This document shows, one piece after another, positions 10,847 through 22,552 of a stretch of DNA of 64,000 nucleotides. How positions within the stretch are numbered: position 1 is the first letter of the stretch; the number at the start of each line of letters is the position of its first letter. Made by a program: the position numbers and the translations under genes. The stretch comes from Forficula auricularia. Its lineage: Eukaryota > Arthropoda > Insecta > Dermaptera > Forficulidae. The DNA lies in NCBI GenBank assembly GCA_024734495.1, contig JALMQS010000055.1:7869386-7933385 (forward strand), given 5' to 3'. Below the pieces are notes generated by a model that was not told where the DNA came from, searched no databases, and saw nothing but the letters and a program-made list of their open reading frames with translations.

Positions 10847-11429
10847 TTTTAGTTGATTATGGGCGTTTATCCCTGTACACTTCAAATATATTAATCAGAA
10901 ATGGCGAAATTTGTTGAAAATTTTCACTTTAACTATAAAAATAATTGCACACATTCAACTATAAAGTTCAAAAAAGGAGGAGGTTTCTCTCTTAAAATAT
11001 TGGAATTTAGAAGATTTCAAAAATGCTATTTCTGGAAATGCCATTCTCCGTATTTTCCCTATAAATGAAAGTAAAAAATATTTTTATTATCGTAATCATT
11101 TTTGTGGTTGAAAAAAATTCATATTACGGTCAGAAAAAATGCTCAGATTAAAATAAAAATAAAAAAATCTTGATTTAATAACGAGATATTTTTATTTGAA
11201 TAATATTAGTTGTAATATTCTAGCAAGATGTTTAAATTTAAATGGAATAGTTGACATTTTCCTAAAGTATATACCCGGCGGGTGTATGCAAACAATTTAT
11301 CATCTCTTTAGATTATTCAAAACATATTTAGATATTTAAATGAGTCATAAGTTTGTCTATTTATTTTGATAAATATTATTATATTCTCTATTTGAAGTTA
11401 CTAATTCAAATTCATATTTATAGAATTTT
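10847..11429. other. No gene seen
   Basis: AT-rich; no coding or RNA feature recognised. Confidence 0.5.
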
Positions 11430-11663
11430 TTTTTATAAAATGATATTGATACAAGAAGAAGTTGCACCAAGAAGGTACAACCTCTGTAGTCCGTGGTGGA
11501 CCCTTGTTTCGTGAAGATAAGGGGAGATTTAGGGATTGAGTAGCAGTCGAAGGTATCTGTGGATGCTGGTCTTGAAAGATTGAAGGTGATAAGTTGCTGG
11601 AAAGACGGTCGGGGGAAGAGAGTTCCAGTCTCTAGAAGTCATAGGGATAAAGACAGAATTGAC
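11430..11663 (-). pseudogene. 3' stub of non-LTR reverse transcriptase with 3' UTR
   Basis: The minus-strand frame ends at TAA 11529-11531 and reads FIPMTSRDWNSLPPTVFPAT then YHLQSFKTSIHRYLRLLLNP. It is the least damaged of the four stubs, with the full TS-R-x-W-N-SLP...VFP-x-x-Y-x-LQ-x-FK-x-x-x-H-x-x-LR tail. About 90 bp of 3' UTR follow and end in an A-rich run near 11437, the likely 3' end of the element. The rest of the RT is missing (5' truncation). Confidence 0.75.
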
Positions 11664-11734
11664 AACACTTGAACATACCTGCATTAAACCATTATAGAAC
11701 ATAGATAATAAGTAAAAATATATTTTTCTAGGTG

Positions 11735-11815
11735 GGTTTCACAAATAAAACAAATATATGTTTTGAGTTTTTTATCTCGATATATATTTCGGGATATGAG
11801 CCCATCATCAGGAGT
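11735..11815 (-). mobile_element. Hammerhead-type element fragment (UAUAUA subfamily)
   Basis: Shares AAATAAAACAAATATAT and the adjoining TTTTATCTCGATATATATTT with the element at 63265-63960, in one arm only. It contains the hammerhead core at 11776-11814. Confidence 0.6.
11776..11814 (-). ncRNA. Hammerhead ribozyme-like motif, best UAUAUA-type copy
   Basis: Minus strand: stem I 5' strand ACUC, core CUGAUGA, an extra U, stem II GGG/CCC with loop CUCAUAU, GAAA, self-complementary UAUAUA as stem III, then UC and the stem I 3' strand GAGAU. CUC pairs with GAG across the predicted cleavage site (after the C at 11779). All conserved core positions are present. Stem II is short (3 bp). Confidence 0.65.
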
Positions 11816-12119
11816 TACAAAAGAAAACTAAATATAAAATTGGAAACAAATGTATAAGTGAAGTTCAATTGGGAGGAACGTACATGGTAGGGGAAAGAAT
11901 GCAGTATTGGTTATTGTATTAATAGACAAATGAACAAAGGAGTTTAACTAAGGGCTTAGAAATAAAGGAAGGAAGAAGTATAAAACATTATAGAACAAAA
12001 TAAAAAACATGTTTAGATTATTTGAAGTTAATTCTTTAGCTGAAATATAATGGAGGCTGGAATATATGTAGAAAATAAGTAAAACAATTTCGAAAATTAA
12101 ACAGAAAAAAATGATCATT

Positions 12120-12725
12120 TTTTTACCGACTTCAAAAAAGGAGGATGTTCTCAATTCGACTGATTTTTTTTTTGTGCCTATGTACCTCATATCTCCGCCA
12201 ATTGTGAACTGATTTTGATGATTTTTTTTGCATTGGGTTCAGTCTTGCTTCCGATTGGTCCCGTTTTTTTTCATTGGTATTGGACCTTTTTTGATATGTT
12301 TGTTCAGGCATAACTTCTTTGTTTATGAACCGATTTAAATGATTCTTTTTTTATTGAAAGAGGGTACCTTATTAATTTGATCAAGTTCTGAATATATGAT
12401 CAATGACGAAATAACGTAAATCTCCAATTCTTTTGAGTAAATAATCTAAATATGATAAATAAAATATTTTTTAAAAAAAATCTTAAAACATTTATTTAAA
12501 ACCCGCAAACGTTTCAAGAGAATTTCTATATTTATGAATTGAATTTTATTATCATTTTCTGATTCATTCGCCCGACGCTTTCTCTTACGAGATGCATGCA
12601 AGGTATTATATTAAGTCACTATCGATAACATCACTAAAAAGAGAAAAATAAAAATAATTTTTATAAAAAAAAATAAAGCCGACTTCAAAAAATTAAACGC
12701 AACAAATTAAATAATAATAACTTAA
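12120..12725. repeat. Copy of the ACCGACTTCAAAAAAGGAGG repeat family
   Basis: Starts ACCGACTTCAAAAAAGGAGG and proceeds through ATATCTCCGCCAATTGTGAA, CCGATTGGTCCC and AACTTCTTTGTTTATGAACC to a GCCGACTTCAAAAAATTAAA end near 12680. Other copies lie at 15323-16030, 51027-51740 (reverse) and 61557-61835. The ends are inverted GACTTC words. No protein is encoded. This copy lacks the inner palindrome seen in two others. Confidence 0.7.
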
Positions 12726-12749
12726 AAAACACTAAAAGGTATAAAAATA

Positions 12750-13826
12750 TAAATAAATATAAATAAATAAATAAATAAATCTTTATTTCTCGACCTGCTT
12801 AGAGGCACAAGTCCTCGGTGGCTAGGTCCTCCAAACATCAATACAATCTAGCTACAATACATTAATAAACATCAATACAAATTAATTACAACAATTTAAC
12901 AAATAATAAACAAGTAAAAAAAAAAAGAAAAAAAAAAAAATAGAAATGTATGCTCATTAACAAATAACATGACCATAGATTTCCATCAAAAGACAAAAAG
13001 TAATTTAAAAATTCCGCACAAAAACCCGATACCAGGAGCAAGCGACGCATTAGCCATCCCGGCATTTGCCATAAGCTGTTAAGGAAACCTGGTCAAAACC
13101 TTAACAAGGATGGTATGACCTCTCTCTACCTCACCTAATCTCTGCTTGTGAGAACTAAATAAAATTTTGCACAACTCTAGGACATCAGGACTTGACAAAA
13201 TTTATAATTGATTTAATCATAGGGGGCAGAGGACTATAATCCCAAGTAGTAACAGACAGACTGTTCCACAAATCAATGCCAGATCCTACAAATGAATGTA
13301 AACCGATATTTTTCAAGAATCTTGGCTTACGAATCTTTTTTCTATGATCAGCTCTACCTAAATAAATTGGTTCCTGAAATCTATTCGTTATTTCCTCCCA
13401 ACTCCTAAAACCCTTATAGGCTTTGAAAATCACTTTCAATTTAGCCCATTCCCTTCTCTCCAATAAACTAGACCATCCTAATTCATTAATCATTGAAGTG
13501 ACACTACTAAACCTATCAAATTTACCAAAAACAAATCTAGCCGCCCTCCTTTGTACCATATCAATTTTTCTCTCTAATCGTGGTGGATGTTTGTCCCAAA
13601 CCACAGAACAATACTCTAAATTAGGTCTTACATAAGTTAAATAAACTTTTGACTTAACTTCTCTAGATGTACCCTTCAAAATTCTACCAAACATCCCCAA
13701 TTTCCTATAAGCCTTATTGACTATATAACTAATATGCATATCCCACTTTAAATTTGCCTGAATATGTATGCCTAAATATTTATAAAATTTAGTTATTTTT
13801 CTCACTGTATATTTGAATTCCCACAA
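12750..13826 (-). mobile_element. 5'-truncated non-LTR retrotransposon with (ATTT)n tail
   Basis: The minus-strand unit runs from the 213-codon RT remnant through a ~400-bp 3' UTR and ends GAAATAAAGATTTATTTATT in a short ATTT microsatellite at about 12750-12785. An AATAAA lies just before the tail. The tail and RT C-terminus fit a Jockey/CR1-like clade element. It is a different family from the TSRDWNSLP stubs. Confidence 0.75.
13185..13826 (-). pseudogene. Non-LTR reverse transcriptase, C-terminal third (open frame)
   Basis: 213 codons without a stop, the longest plausible coding frame in the window. Residues about 15-30 read YKYLGIHIQANLKWDMHI, the late RT block. KSKVYLTYVRPNLEYCSVVW (about 58-77) is the thumb-like segment, followed by QRRAARFVFGKFDRFSSVTS (about 91-110) and LGWSSLLERREWAKL. 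This order is typical of Jockey/CR1-type RTs after the YADD catalytic box, which is absent here. Truncated 5' end, so it cannot encode active RT even though this part is uninterrupted. A fairly recent insertion is likely. Confidence 0.85.
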
Positions 13827-14084
13827 AACTCAAGAACGGAAGGTAATTAAAAGTTCGTCTCGGAATCAAAATGACATTTCACGAAACATAGTAAAACCTC
13901 TAAAATCACCTTTTCCTCATGTTGTATCATATAACTCTCTGGTTATAAACCCACCAAAAACGGGCTTCTCAACTATCCTGATAGTATCAAGATATCATCT
14001 AGACATCTTAAAGACGTCTTGGTAAGGTTACTGGTTTTCTAGAAGACATTTAGAAGAGGCTTGATGGTCTATATCATTGGTTCA

Positions 14085-14440
14085 CAAAGTAAGGAGGACC
14101 CTTTGTATCACTTCAGGATTTCATGAGTGGTTAATAAATTTAATTTTTAGGAGAGATTTAAAAATAAATTTTATATTCGAGCTCTTTATATAATATAATT
14201 TTAGAATAAATTAAAATTTTATAAAAATTAAAACTTTATTTTCTTAAAAAAAATCCGAAAATGAGAGGTAAGGGGGGGGACCCACTCTTTGTATCACTTC
14301 ACCATTTTTGTAAGGGTTCATAAATTTAATTTTTAGGCGAGATATAAAACATAAATATTATATACGAGCTCTGTATGTAATATAATATTGGAATAAATTA
14401 AAATTTATTTTAAAGTAAAACTTTATTTTCTTAAGCAGGG
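14085..14440. repeat. Two tandem ~185-bp repeat units
   Basis: Unit one (14091-14267) and unit two (14276-14436) share CTTTGTATCACTTCA, ATAAATTTAATTTTTAGG, CGAGCTCT and AAAACTTTATTTTCTTAA in order. A plus-strand frame at 14462-14644 just downstream (60 codons) has no recognisable features. Confidence 0.6.
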
Positions 14441-15322
14441 GTCTACTCAAAACAGAAAAACATGGCAAGGGGTCTACGAGACAAAAAAATTTGGGAATCT
14501 CTGGCCCATATTATTGTATTTCTTCTAGATGTACTTCAAAACTATTCTAGCAGTGGGGAGGGATTTCTCAAATTTGACCTGAAATTGGAGGAAAACATGA
14601 AACATTTCAAGCCTTGGTTAATAATTTTTGACGCAATTTCCTAATTTATTTATTTCTCAATAATTAGTCTTACAATTTTTTGCTCAACAAATAACACTAG
14701 TTTTGTGTTTAGTATTTTTTTATCTTAATTGAAACACTGTAAGGACTAATTTGAAATGGGAAATTCATAATAAGAAATCAATAAGGTTGTCTACTGCTTG
14801 ATGCAAAAAACTTCTAGATATATATACCGGATGAGTTTTTTTTATCTTGAGTACAGTCTTATAACTCAATAACAGTGCATTATATTAAAAAAAGTTTCAA
14901 ATAAAAGTTTATTTATATCAAAGGTGAAACTATGCTACGCTATTGTTTGTTGACCTAGAATAAGTTTTCAAAGGTATTTAAAGATCAAGTTTTGTTTTTT
15001 AAATTGAAACCTATATTTTTCTTAACATAGCCTAAATCTAGAAAAAAACTTTATTACTTTCATAAGAACTATTTTTTAAACATCAAATAAAATAAATATC
15101 AAATCAATTAGATCTCAAAAAAAATCCAAATAATAATTATTCTTAACAATTTTTTAACTAAATTATCAAAAAATAATGATCAAATAATTAATTATTAAAT
15201 ATATAACTTAATAATAATTAATAATTTAATAATTTTCCGACAATGTTCTGTGACATTCCAGAGTGTATCAAAAGTCTTCTGGACGAAACAATTTTCTTCA
15301 ACAAAAAACTGCTCCATTTTTA

Positions 15323-16030
15323 TTAACCGACTTCAAAAAAGGAGGAGGTTCTCTATTCGACTGAATTTTTTTTTTGTGCCTATGTTACCTCATATCTCCG
15401 CCAATTGTGAACCGATTTTGAATTTTTTTTTTTTGCATTGGCTTGAGTCTACCTTCCGATTGGTCCCATTTTTTTCATAGGTATTAGACCTTTTTTGTTA
15501 GGTTTGTTTAGGCCTAACTTCTTTGTTTATAAACCGATTTCGATGATTCTTTTTTTATTCGAAAGGGGGTATCTTAGAGATGGTGTCATATCTAATTTGG
15601 TCAAGTTCTGATGATATGATCACTATTAATAACATCACTAAAAAGAGTAAAATAAAAATAATTTTTAAGAAAAAAATAAAACCGACTTCAAAAAGTTAAA
15701 TGCAACAAATAAAATACACTAAAAGGTATAAAATAATTATTATCTTATTTAGTTACAACTAAACGACGAAATTTTAACATGAAATTACTTTTTGATGTCG
15801 GTAGCAAACAAACTATACCAATAAGCGAGCATACCTTCCAAACGTACTAAGTAAAATATCCGTGGAGTGCGATTCATAAAAGGTATATGTTTGGCACCGA
15901 CTTAAAAAAGTAATTTCATGTTAATATTTCGTCGTTTAGTTGCAACTAAATAAGATAATAATTATTTTATACCTTTTAGTGTATTTTATTTGTTGCATTT
16001 AATTTTTTGAAGTCGGTTTTATTTTTTTCT
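15323..16030. repeat. GACTTC repeat carrying an inner palindrome
   Basis: After ACCGACTTCAAAAAAGGAGG the unit contains a second inverted repeat: arms at about 15690-15812 and 15897-16015, with CAACAAATAAAATACACTAA at one end and TTTAGTGTATTTTATTTGTT at the other. Arms include TAGTTACAACTAAACGACGA and CATGAAATTACTTTTT. The same nested structure recurs at 51060-51390, so the inner palindrome belongs to the family and is not a chance insertion. Confidence 0.7.
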
Positions 16031-16627
16031 TAAAAATTATTATGGTAAAACAATAGAACTATCTACTGAATTGACACGAGAAATAAACTTTTTTAAGCTC
16101 AAGAATTTTAAATATTTGATTTTTTTGAGATCTAATTGATTTAATATTTTTTTTTTTATTTTATGTTGAATAAAAAAATAGTTCCCATGAAAGATGTTCA
16201 GTTTTTTTATAGATTCAGGAAATATAAAGAAAAATATAAGTAAAAAACAGAACTTGCCCTTAAAATACCCCTGAAAGCCCGTTCTAGCTCGACAAACAAT
16301 AGTATAGTTTAGTTTGCCCCCTGATATAAATAAACTTTTATTTGAAACTTTTTCATATAATGAACTGTTTTTGAGTTATAAGACTGTACCTAAGATAAAA
16401 AAAATCATATATATATATATATAATTTATTTATTAGAAAGGTTTGATCTTCATAATCAGTTCTTTAATTGAAATTATTTCATCTGCTATTTCTCATGGGT
16501 TCGTATATCTACCCAATGGGATATAGGTAAATTGGTTTTGTTTTAAAAGCGATCTGGTCACATATCAAACGAATCGGGTAATTGAAAACATGAGAAATAA
16601 AAGACAAAATATTTATAATTAAAAAGA

Positions 16628-16662
16628 CTGATGATGAAAGTAAAACCTTAGAAACTCTACTG
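16628..16662 (+). ncRNA. Degenerate hammerhead-like motif
   Basis: CUGAUGA and GAAAC are kept, but stem II no longer pairs properly and stem III reads CUCUAC. Judged inactive. Confidence 0.3.
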
Positions 16663-16770
16663 TCTAACAAATAAATTATCTACACATATAGCTACATATT
16701 TATTAATTTATATATTGTATCAAGCAGAGGACAACTTCAGTGATTTCTCTTTATGAATCAACAACTCTAC

Positions 16771-17815
16771 TACTAAAAAACTGCTACTGTAAAAACTACT
16801 GTAAAAACAAAATCTCTTCAATCAAAGGGGAAAATGCTAGGATGATTTCAACTAAGAGAGTTTTTAAGTGAAAGTCATGTGGTGTACCAGATGATTGTTT
16901 TGGAATATATGAGGTCAAATTCCTTGCAAATAAGTCTTTGGACATAAAGAAGAGAATCTTCCTTAATGTTCCACTAATTTATTCCATTGGGAAGTAAGCA
17001 ACAAGACAAGGACCTTAATTAACATTTACCTCAATTTTCCTCAAGAGAGGCTTAAATCTCCCCTTATACGTCTGGAAAGTGGAAAATCCCTTCTTGCTTC
17101 GGTTTTAAGTATTGTATTGCTATACACTTATATGACATTTATTAATTTACTTTTATATTTTTATGTTTAAGATATACATGTGGTTGTAAAAATTAGTATT
17201 TACAAAAATGTACTAAATCCTTTTTAAGAATGATAAGTAGTCTTTTAAAGAATTTTCACTAAAATCCTAACTTATATAAAACACGTTAACAAATATTGAT
17301 TGCGTGTTATAAGTAACAGCTTTTAAATGTTTAATATTTAAAAGAACAAAATCAGGATTCAAATTGTTTGAAAAAGTCTGCAAATATTATTAGCTCAGCC
17401 AAATTAGACCGAAAAAAGACCGCGCCGGTCAATAAATATGAACAAACAAGCTGGAAATCATTTTAATTAAAGTTAGGCATCCCAAATAAGAGTTATATGA
17501 GTTTGAAACGGTTTCTGGCTTGTGCTAAATTTTTGAAAGCCTAAATAGCACGAAAATTTTGGACTTTTTTCAGATTTTCGTTATTAACTCAAAAACGATG
17601 CGTCCTACAGAAAATTTCACTCTTATCAAAATAAAAGAGCATAAAATTTCTCGTTGAATAAAATGAATTCAGTCGTTTAGACACAAGTGATCGACAAATA
17701 TAGGCAATTTTCACCAAATTGGTGTAAAAGTGAATTATGCTTATTAGATGGTCACAAAAGACCACGCTTCAAATTTTTGCGGTGGTGACCCCGATAATAG
17801 TTGCCAATTGGCTAA
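16771..17815. other. No gene seen
   Basis: AT-rich; no recognisable coding or RNA feature. Confidence 0.5.
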
Positions 17816-18065
17816 AAAAGGAGATTTGCAAAGTTTCATCTTAATTGGATAACGGTAACCCGTGCCGGAATGAGGTTGTAGTTTTTGCAAAAAATTGCAG
17901 TTTTTCTTTCATCAAATGAAAACCACTCATCCTAAAAACTTGATTCTTGTCTCATTTTCTACAAAATTGTGTTGCCTTGAAGGTTTACTTGAGCCACTTT
18001 TTTGTTTAAAATTTGAGATTTGAATATATTCAGCATTATCCAAGACAGAACATGATCCGAATCCT
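17815..18065 (+). repeat. Dispersed repeat matching 10200-10430
   Basis: Shares AGTTTCATCTTAATTGGATA, GAATGAGGTTGTAG, ATGAAAACCACTCATCC and CTTGATTCTTGTCTCATTTT with 10200-10430 in the same order and strand, at roughly 80% identity by eye. Confidence 0.65.
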
Positions 18066-20470
18066 CAAAAATGACTTTTTAATCAAATGCCTAATTTTTT
18101 AAATATAATAAATATATCCATCAATTGCTTGATTTTGTTTAATAAATAGGTTTTTGAATATTAGTTTATATTAATAATAACGAAAATGAATTTAGGTCAA
18201 ATCAAAGATTTTAATAGGTATGTTTATATTGCATATAAGAGGGCCTCTTTGATTAATAATTACCTTAAAACGATTAAAATCATCAAATTATGGGTAAATT
18301 TCAAAATAATTCTTAATTAAAGCTAGCATAAAGCCCCTCTTAAAATTCTAATTAAACTAGCGTTAGGATTTATATTAGGGAAAGGTCATCATTGACGGTG
18401 GACTTCAAAGAACTCACATATGATACATAAGTACACGAGTGTAAAAAAATGAATCTAAAATTTAGAAAATTGGGGAGGGAGGGGGGGTAAACAATATTAG
18501 GGTCTCTCTTTTAAGGCTCCGAGAACTTTGATGGACACCATAGGATTTATTTTTAAATTATTTTATGCCAGGTCTTTATAAATGAAGGTTTCTAGGTTAG
18601 GGTTTCCAGGTCATCAAATGACATAATCAGTATGGGGTTGAAAAAACACATGTATAAGTACAGAATTTAGAAATTAGAAAATTTGGTGGGTCAAACACTC
18701 TTTCAATGCTTCGTTGGAAACCGTTAAAATAAATAGCAACATTCAATTACATCTGCTTTCTAGATTTTTTTAAATTTTAATCCGATTGAAATTAAGGAAG
18801 AATGTATAAATGAATTATTGGATAAAAAATGTTTCACCAAGTACCAACACCAAATTCCTTAAAAACTATGTATAAATGAGGCCATTAAAATTATAATTGT
18901 GTAGGTTAGTCCACTATTGCGCTCATAGCCTCAAATTAGGTGTGAAAATTGGTATGATGAACTCAAAAAAGGGAGAAACAAATGTGAAAGTCGTGTGGTG
19001 CCTACTGGTGAAAACCTTACAGAGTTTTTTTTTCTTTATTTTTTCATTCTAACTCCAAAAATTGATTCAATACGTATATCAAAATATTCAAGAGTATTTC
19101 TTTTTTCTAAAAGTTTGTCTTATGATTAAACAGCTTTAATTCTTTTCCCTATTAATAATAATCTAACAACATAATTTAGAAGATATTAAATTGCCTTAAA
19201 AGAGAGAGATTTAAGTATTCGTTTCTATCTTCTCTTTAGTACTAAAAGCAATCTTTCTGATTTATTAATGTATAATACGAAATCGTGATGGTAAACACGG
19301 GGTTTTCCGTTTTACCGTGTATGTACGTATATATTATAATAAGAAAGGTAAACAATTGTACATTACTTAGGGGTGAGGGTTGTATGCTCAAATGGCGGGC
19401 GGGGGTTGATAAATCGGCGGACCTACAAGAGTTCCTCACCCTTGTGGACTTAATAGCCGTGTCTGCGAATGTCGTAAATCTTTCAAAATCTCCTTTAAAC
19501 GATAAAATCCCACACAATCGAAATGGGAGATGAAATCTTTCCTACTACGCCGATTGAATGAATGAATTACAGTTGTTGTTGTTGTTGTTTTATTGTTTCT
19601 GTTATGAGGCTACCATTTAAATGAAGCAATAGCTGTAATGAGCTTTAGCTTTTGGACTGAGATGATGGGTTGAATCTGACCCACTTTATGTAAATGTATT
19701 ATTACTCACCCTATTTGTATTATCAGAATTCTAGCAGAAATAATTATTTTTATTTTTGTGTTTAAAAAATGTCTGAACGTAGAAAAAATCATTTTAGACT
19801 ATTATTATTTATTTTTATTTGATTAGTTTCGGATACTTACTATTGAGGTAACTGGAAATTGCAGATACGCTAACTGGTGATGAAAGCTTGAACTCTCTCA
19901 ATTGGGTCTTCTGACAGCTGATTGATCAGTGTTTAAATGACAAATGAACAAAAAAAAACCAAACTTATTTATTCAATAATATTATTTGATTATGCATATG
20001 ACATTTGTGACAGCGACCCAATTGTTTTAGTTTCAATTTCTACCACATGGCGGCAACACCATTATTACCATTTACCAATAATCATTTAGCCAGTTTTTAT
20101 TTTGTATTTGACTTTTATCAGGGGTTAGTAATGTTAGCGATGGAGTCTGGTTTTAGCAGGTCAAATTTTTATTCTCCTACAAGCAGGGTCGGAACTTTTG
20201 GGCCTGTCGCTCCAACATGGTCACCAAGAGAACAATGCAGAAGCTGCAGCTCTAGCGCGCGTTTTATACTACTATTTTTTCTGTTTGTGTGCCTTGGATT
20301 CTGATTGGCAGGATAACTCAATAGCGAAAATTTGTAATAAGTTCGTTCTAATATAAAAATTTGCTTATTTTTTTCAAAATGGCGAATAGATTAGATTTTT
20401 GGGCTCATTACTATAGATTTAGAAATTTTCGTTCAAAAATATAATATAAAAAATATTAAGTTAAGTTTTT
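18066..20470. other. No gene seen
   Basis: AT-rich. Contains a (GTT)n tract at about 19569-19588 and G runs near 18470-18490. Two overlapping opposite-strand frames of 82 and 91 codons near 19242-19533 have no family resemblance. A GC-moderate 85-codon frame at 20047-20304 is also not recognised. Confidence 0.45.
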
Positions 20471-20620
20471 TAGTAGGTATTTGGCCAGGAAAGTAAAAAT
20501 AAAACAATTTCCATCATCATTGAGACTCCTGATGAAGCCGAATAAAAACTGCCGAAACGATGCGGAAATCGATGAAAATTATTTGATTTTTATTTTCCTA
20601 TCCAAATACCTACCTAATAA
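20471..20620. mobile_element. Palindromic hammerhead-type element
   Basis: The left arm (about 20471-20518) GTAGGTATTTGGCCAGGAAA is inverted against the right arm (about 20571-20620) TTTTATTTTCCTATCCAAAT. The loop holds a hammerhead-like core on the plus strand. Confidence 0.6.
20529..20562 (+). ncRNA. Degenerate hammerhead-like motif
   Basis: CUGAUGA, an extra A, GCCG...CUGCC, GAAA, CG. The core words are intact but stem II barely pairs and the NUH site has changed to AUG. Confidence 0.4.
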
Positions 20621-20699
20621 TATACTTAATTTAATATTAAATAACATGGATGCTTTTGAATATAATAACAAAAAATATTGAGATTTTAGTATTATAATG

Positions 20700-20835
20700 C
20701 TAAAAATAAAAGTTGTCAAGGCTTATAACTTCAATAAAAGATAATAAAAAACTCTTCTAATTCTTTAGAAGTGAGTATAATGGAGGGTACCTTTCATGAA
20801 AGTGGGGGAGTGAGTCATGAAGATTGGGGGGCTCA
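20700..20835 (+). repeat. Repeat shared with 36295-36425
   Basis: TATAACTTCAATAAAAG, AACTCTTCTAATTCTTTAG and a GTACCTTTCATGAAAGTGGG-like segment recur in order at 36295-36425. Confidence 0.5.
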
Positions 20836-21598
20836 CCTGTTTAAAAGCAATGAGCAAAAAAATTTTTTTTGAGTGAATTGAATAGCATGTCCGGAAAGTA
20901 GGCTCTTCATTCATAAAACTTTAAGAGCGATCTTAATTTTGCTATTCTCATGATTCGGCTAGATTTTATTGCTCTATTATTTTTTCGTTTTTTTACGACT
21001 ATCATCTTTATTTCTAAGCGCTTTTTTTTGTCAAATTGGATAATATTACTGTCAGTGATGGTTCGAAGCCCGCCCGGTGAGTGCCATTCAATTAAGCCCC
21101 GTCACCGCAACCCCCACCCTTGCATACAGATTTTAAAGTCAAATGGGAAACTACCCACCCAACCACCCACATCTCAGTCTCTTCTTCTTTCTTTCGTTCT
21201 GCTTCGAAATAAGACGACAAGAAAAAAAAGAAAAAGAAAATCCCAGGGAAAAATCGTTATAGAGCCAAAAGACGATGAAAATCGAGAGAAAGCGAGCCGT
21301 GAGGCTTTTTTCATAGTTCAAAGGGGGAATGAGGGTGGATGGCAGAAATAGATTGCACTCTAGTGGCTCAAAAACCATGTATCCGATTAGAAAGGAACGT
21401 TCGATTGGCTCGAGACACTAAGCCCGAGAGGGGGGTGCAAGGGGGTAGCTCTGGGGCCCGATCTTTCTCAAGGACTCTCGCCAAAATATATACAGATAAT
21501 TATTTATCATTATTTCTAAACACCATTAACTAAAAAAAGTGTTTGCCTTCGGCCCGGCGTCACCTAGCCGCTGGAGGGGAGCGTCTCCTTCATACCAA
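20836..21598. other. No gene assigned; GC-richer mixed sequence
   Basis: Contains frames of 133 codons (20950-21351, plus) and 75 codons (21151-21378, minus) that overlap on opposite strands; neither shows a known domain. A B-box-like GGTTCGAAGCCCG lies at about 21060. Possibly part of a repeat. Confidence 0.35.
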
Positions 21599-22307
21599 TC
21601 TATATATATATAAAATTAAGGTTTTGTCTGTACATTGCTCCAAATCACGCCAAATTTTGGTTGCACACGTTTCAAGCAAAGTTATGAATGAAAACACCCT
21701 CAACAAAATTCCTGTCTGTATGTATGTATGTCTGTTTCCGTCGTTTCCGAAAAGTTGCTCACGATTCACGTAAAAACGGCTGAAGGGATTATTATGCAAT
21801 TTCATATTTACATCAGATGTCTTCTAACTTACGTTTTAACTATATAACGTTTTGATATTTTGACCACAGAAGGGGGTTTGGGGGGGGGGGCGCACGAATG
21901 AAAATTATCAAATAACTCCTAAACTATTAACTCTACGGAAAATTTTATGAAAAATAAAGTTGTAGGGGATGTGATTTCTGACAACTGGTGTGGTTATGGG
22001 GGTGGGTTAGGGCATGCGGTGCGCGGGATGGAATGGGGTGGAGCGTGGGGGCGGTTCAGGTGAGGGTCCATTGGCGTAGTGGGGTGGTACGGGGTGGGGG
22101 TCCGAGTGGGTGGGGTGGGGTGTAGGGGGTGGGAGTGGGGGGGTGGGGGTGGGCACGGGTACATGGTGCGGGGGGTGGGGGAGATGGGTGTGTTTTGGGG
22201 GGTGGTGGGTGGGAGTGGAGTGTGAGGGAGGGGTTCAAGGGTTGGGCGTCCAGGGGGCCCCCTGGCTAGCAAGAGGGCTGCCTGCCGAAGGCGGGCCTTG
22301 CAGCTAG
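21599..22307 (+). mobile_element. Non-autonomous Helitron
   Basis: Begins TC (TCTATATATATATAAAATTA) after an A and ends CTAG before a T, the A|T insertion rule of Helitrons. Just before the end lies a 6-bp hairpin CCTGCC-GAA-GGCGGG, then 8 nt, then CTAG, matching the CTRR-plus-hairpin rule. No Rep/helicase gene fits in 709 bp. The interior 22000-22260 is strongly G-biased on the plus strand. Similar tails without the rest occur at 3296-3345, 23112-23150 and 45938-45990. Confidence 0.75.
22000..22260 (+). other. G-rich, C-poor tract inside the Helitron
   Basis: About 260 bp with many runs of three to seven G on the plus strand and few C, in a ~70% AT neighbourhood. Many G-quadruplex-compatible arrangements are possible. 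The Pro- and Gly-rich open frames on both strands here are a by-product of the composition and are not called. Confidence 0.7.
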
Positions 22308-22525
22308 TTTAATAATTAAAATTTAAAACGATAAGTACTGTAAGTATTGAAGGAATGTGCTGAATGAAATTGATTCAACAATAAGGAAAGATTTATTTAA
22401 CACATTGGCTAAGTACGATCACTATCTGACCAATCAGAATCGTTCTAATAACTTAACGCTTTGCTATTGGCTATTCACTGGCCAATTAGATCGTTTGGAT
22501 CATACAAACATACTTTTACATTTTA

Positions 22526-22545
22526 GATAGATAGATAGATAGGTA
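22526..22545. repeat. (GATA)n microsatellite
   Basis: Short run of GATA repeats immediately left of the pogo-like MITE. Confidence 0.8.
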
Positions 22546-22552
22546 TTTATTA

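Larger units (their letters stand above)
14775..16770. mobile_element. 2-kb compound palindrome with hammerhead-type ends
   Basis: The outer ends are inverted: GAAATCAATAAGGTTGTCTA at 14775 against TCAAGCAGAGGACAACTTCA near 16730. Long inner arms at about 14836-15127 and 16109-16405 are inverted copies. Two degraded hammerhead cores sit at 16436-16476 (minus) and 16628-16662 (plus). A copy of the GACTTC repeat (15323-16030) occupies the centre. The outer unit resembles 48125-48435 and 60000-60395. Confidence 0.65.

Noticed and set aside
20950..21351. 133-codon plus-strand frame, longest after the RT remnant and the mariner frame
   Set aside because: No recognisable domain, overlaps a minus-strand frame of similar character, and composition is low-complexity; judged chance.
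21994..22307. Pro-rich and Gly-rich frames on both strands
   Set aside because: Produced by the G-biased tract in the Helitron; both strands stay open for compositional reasons.
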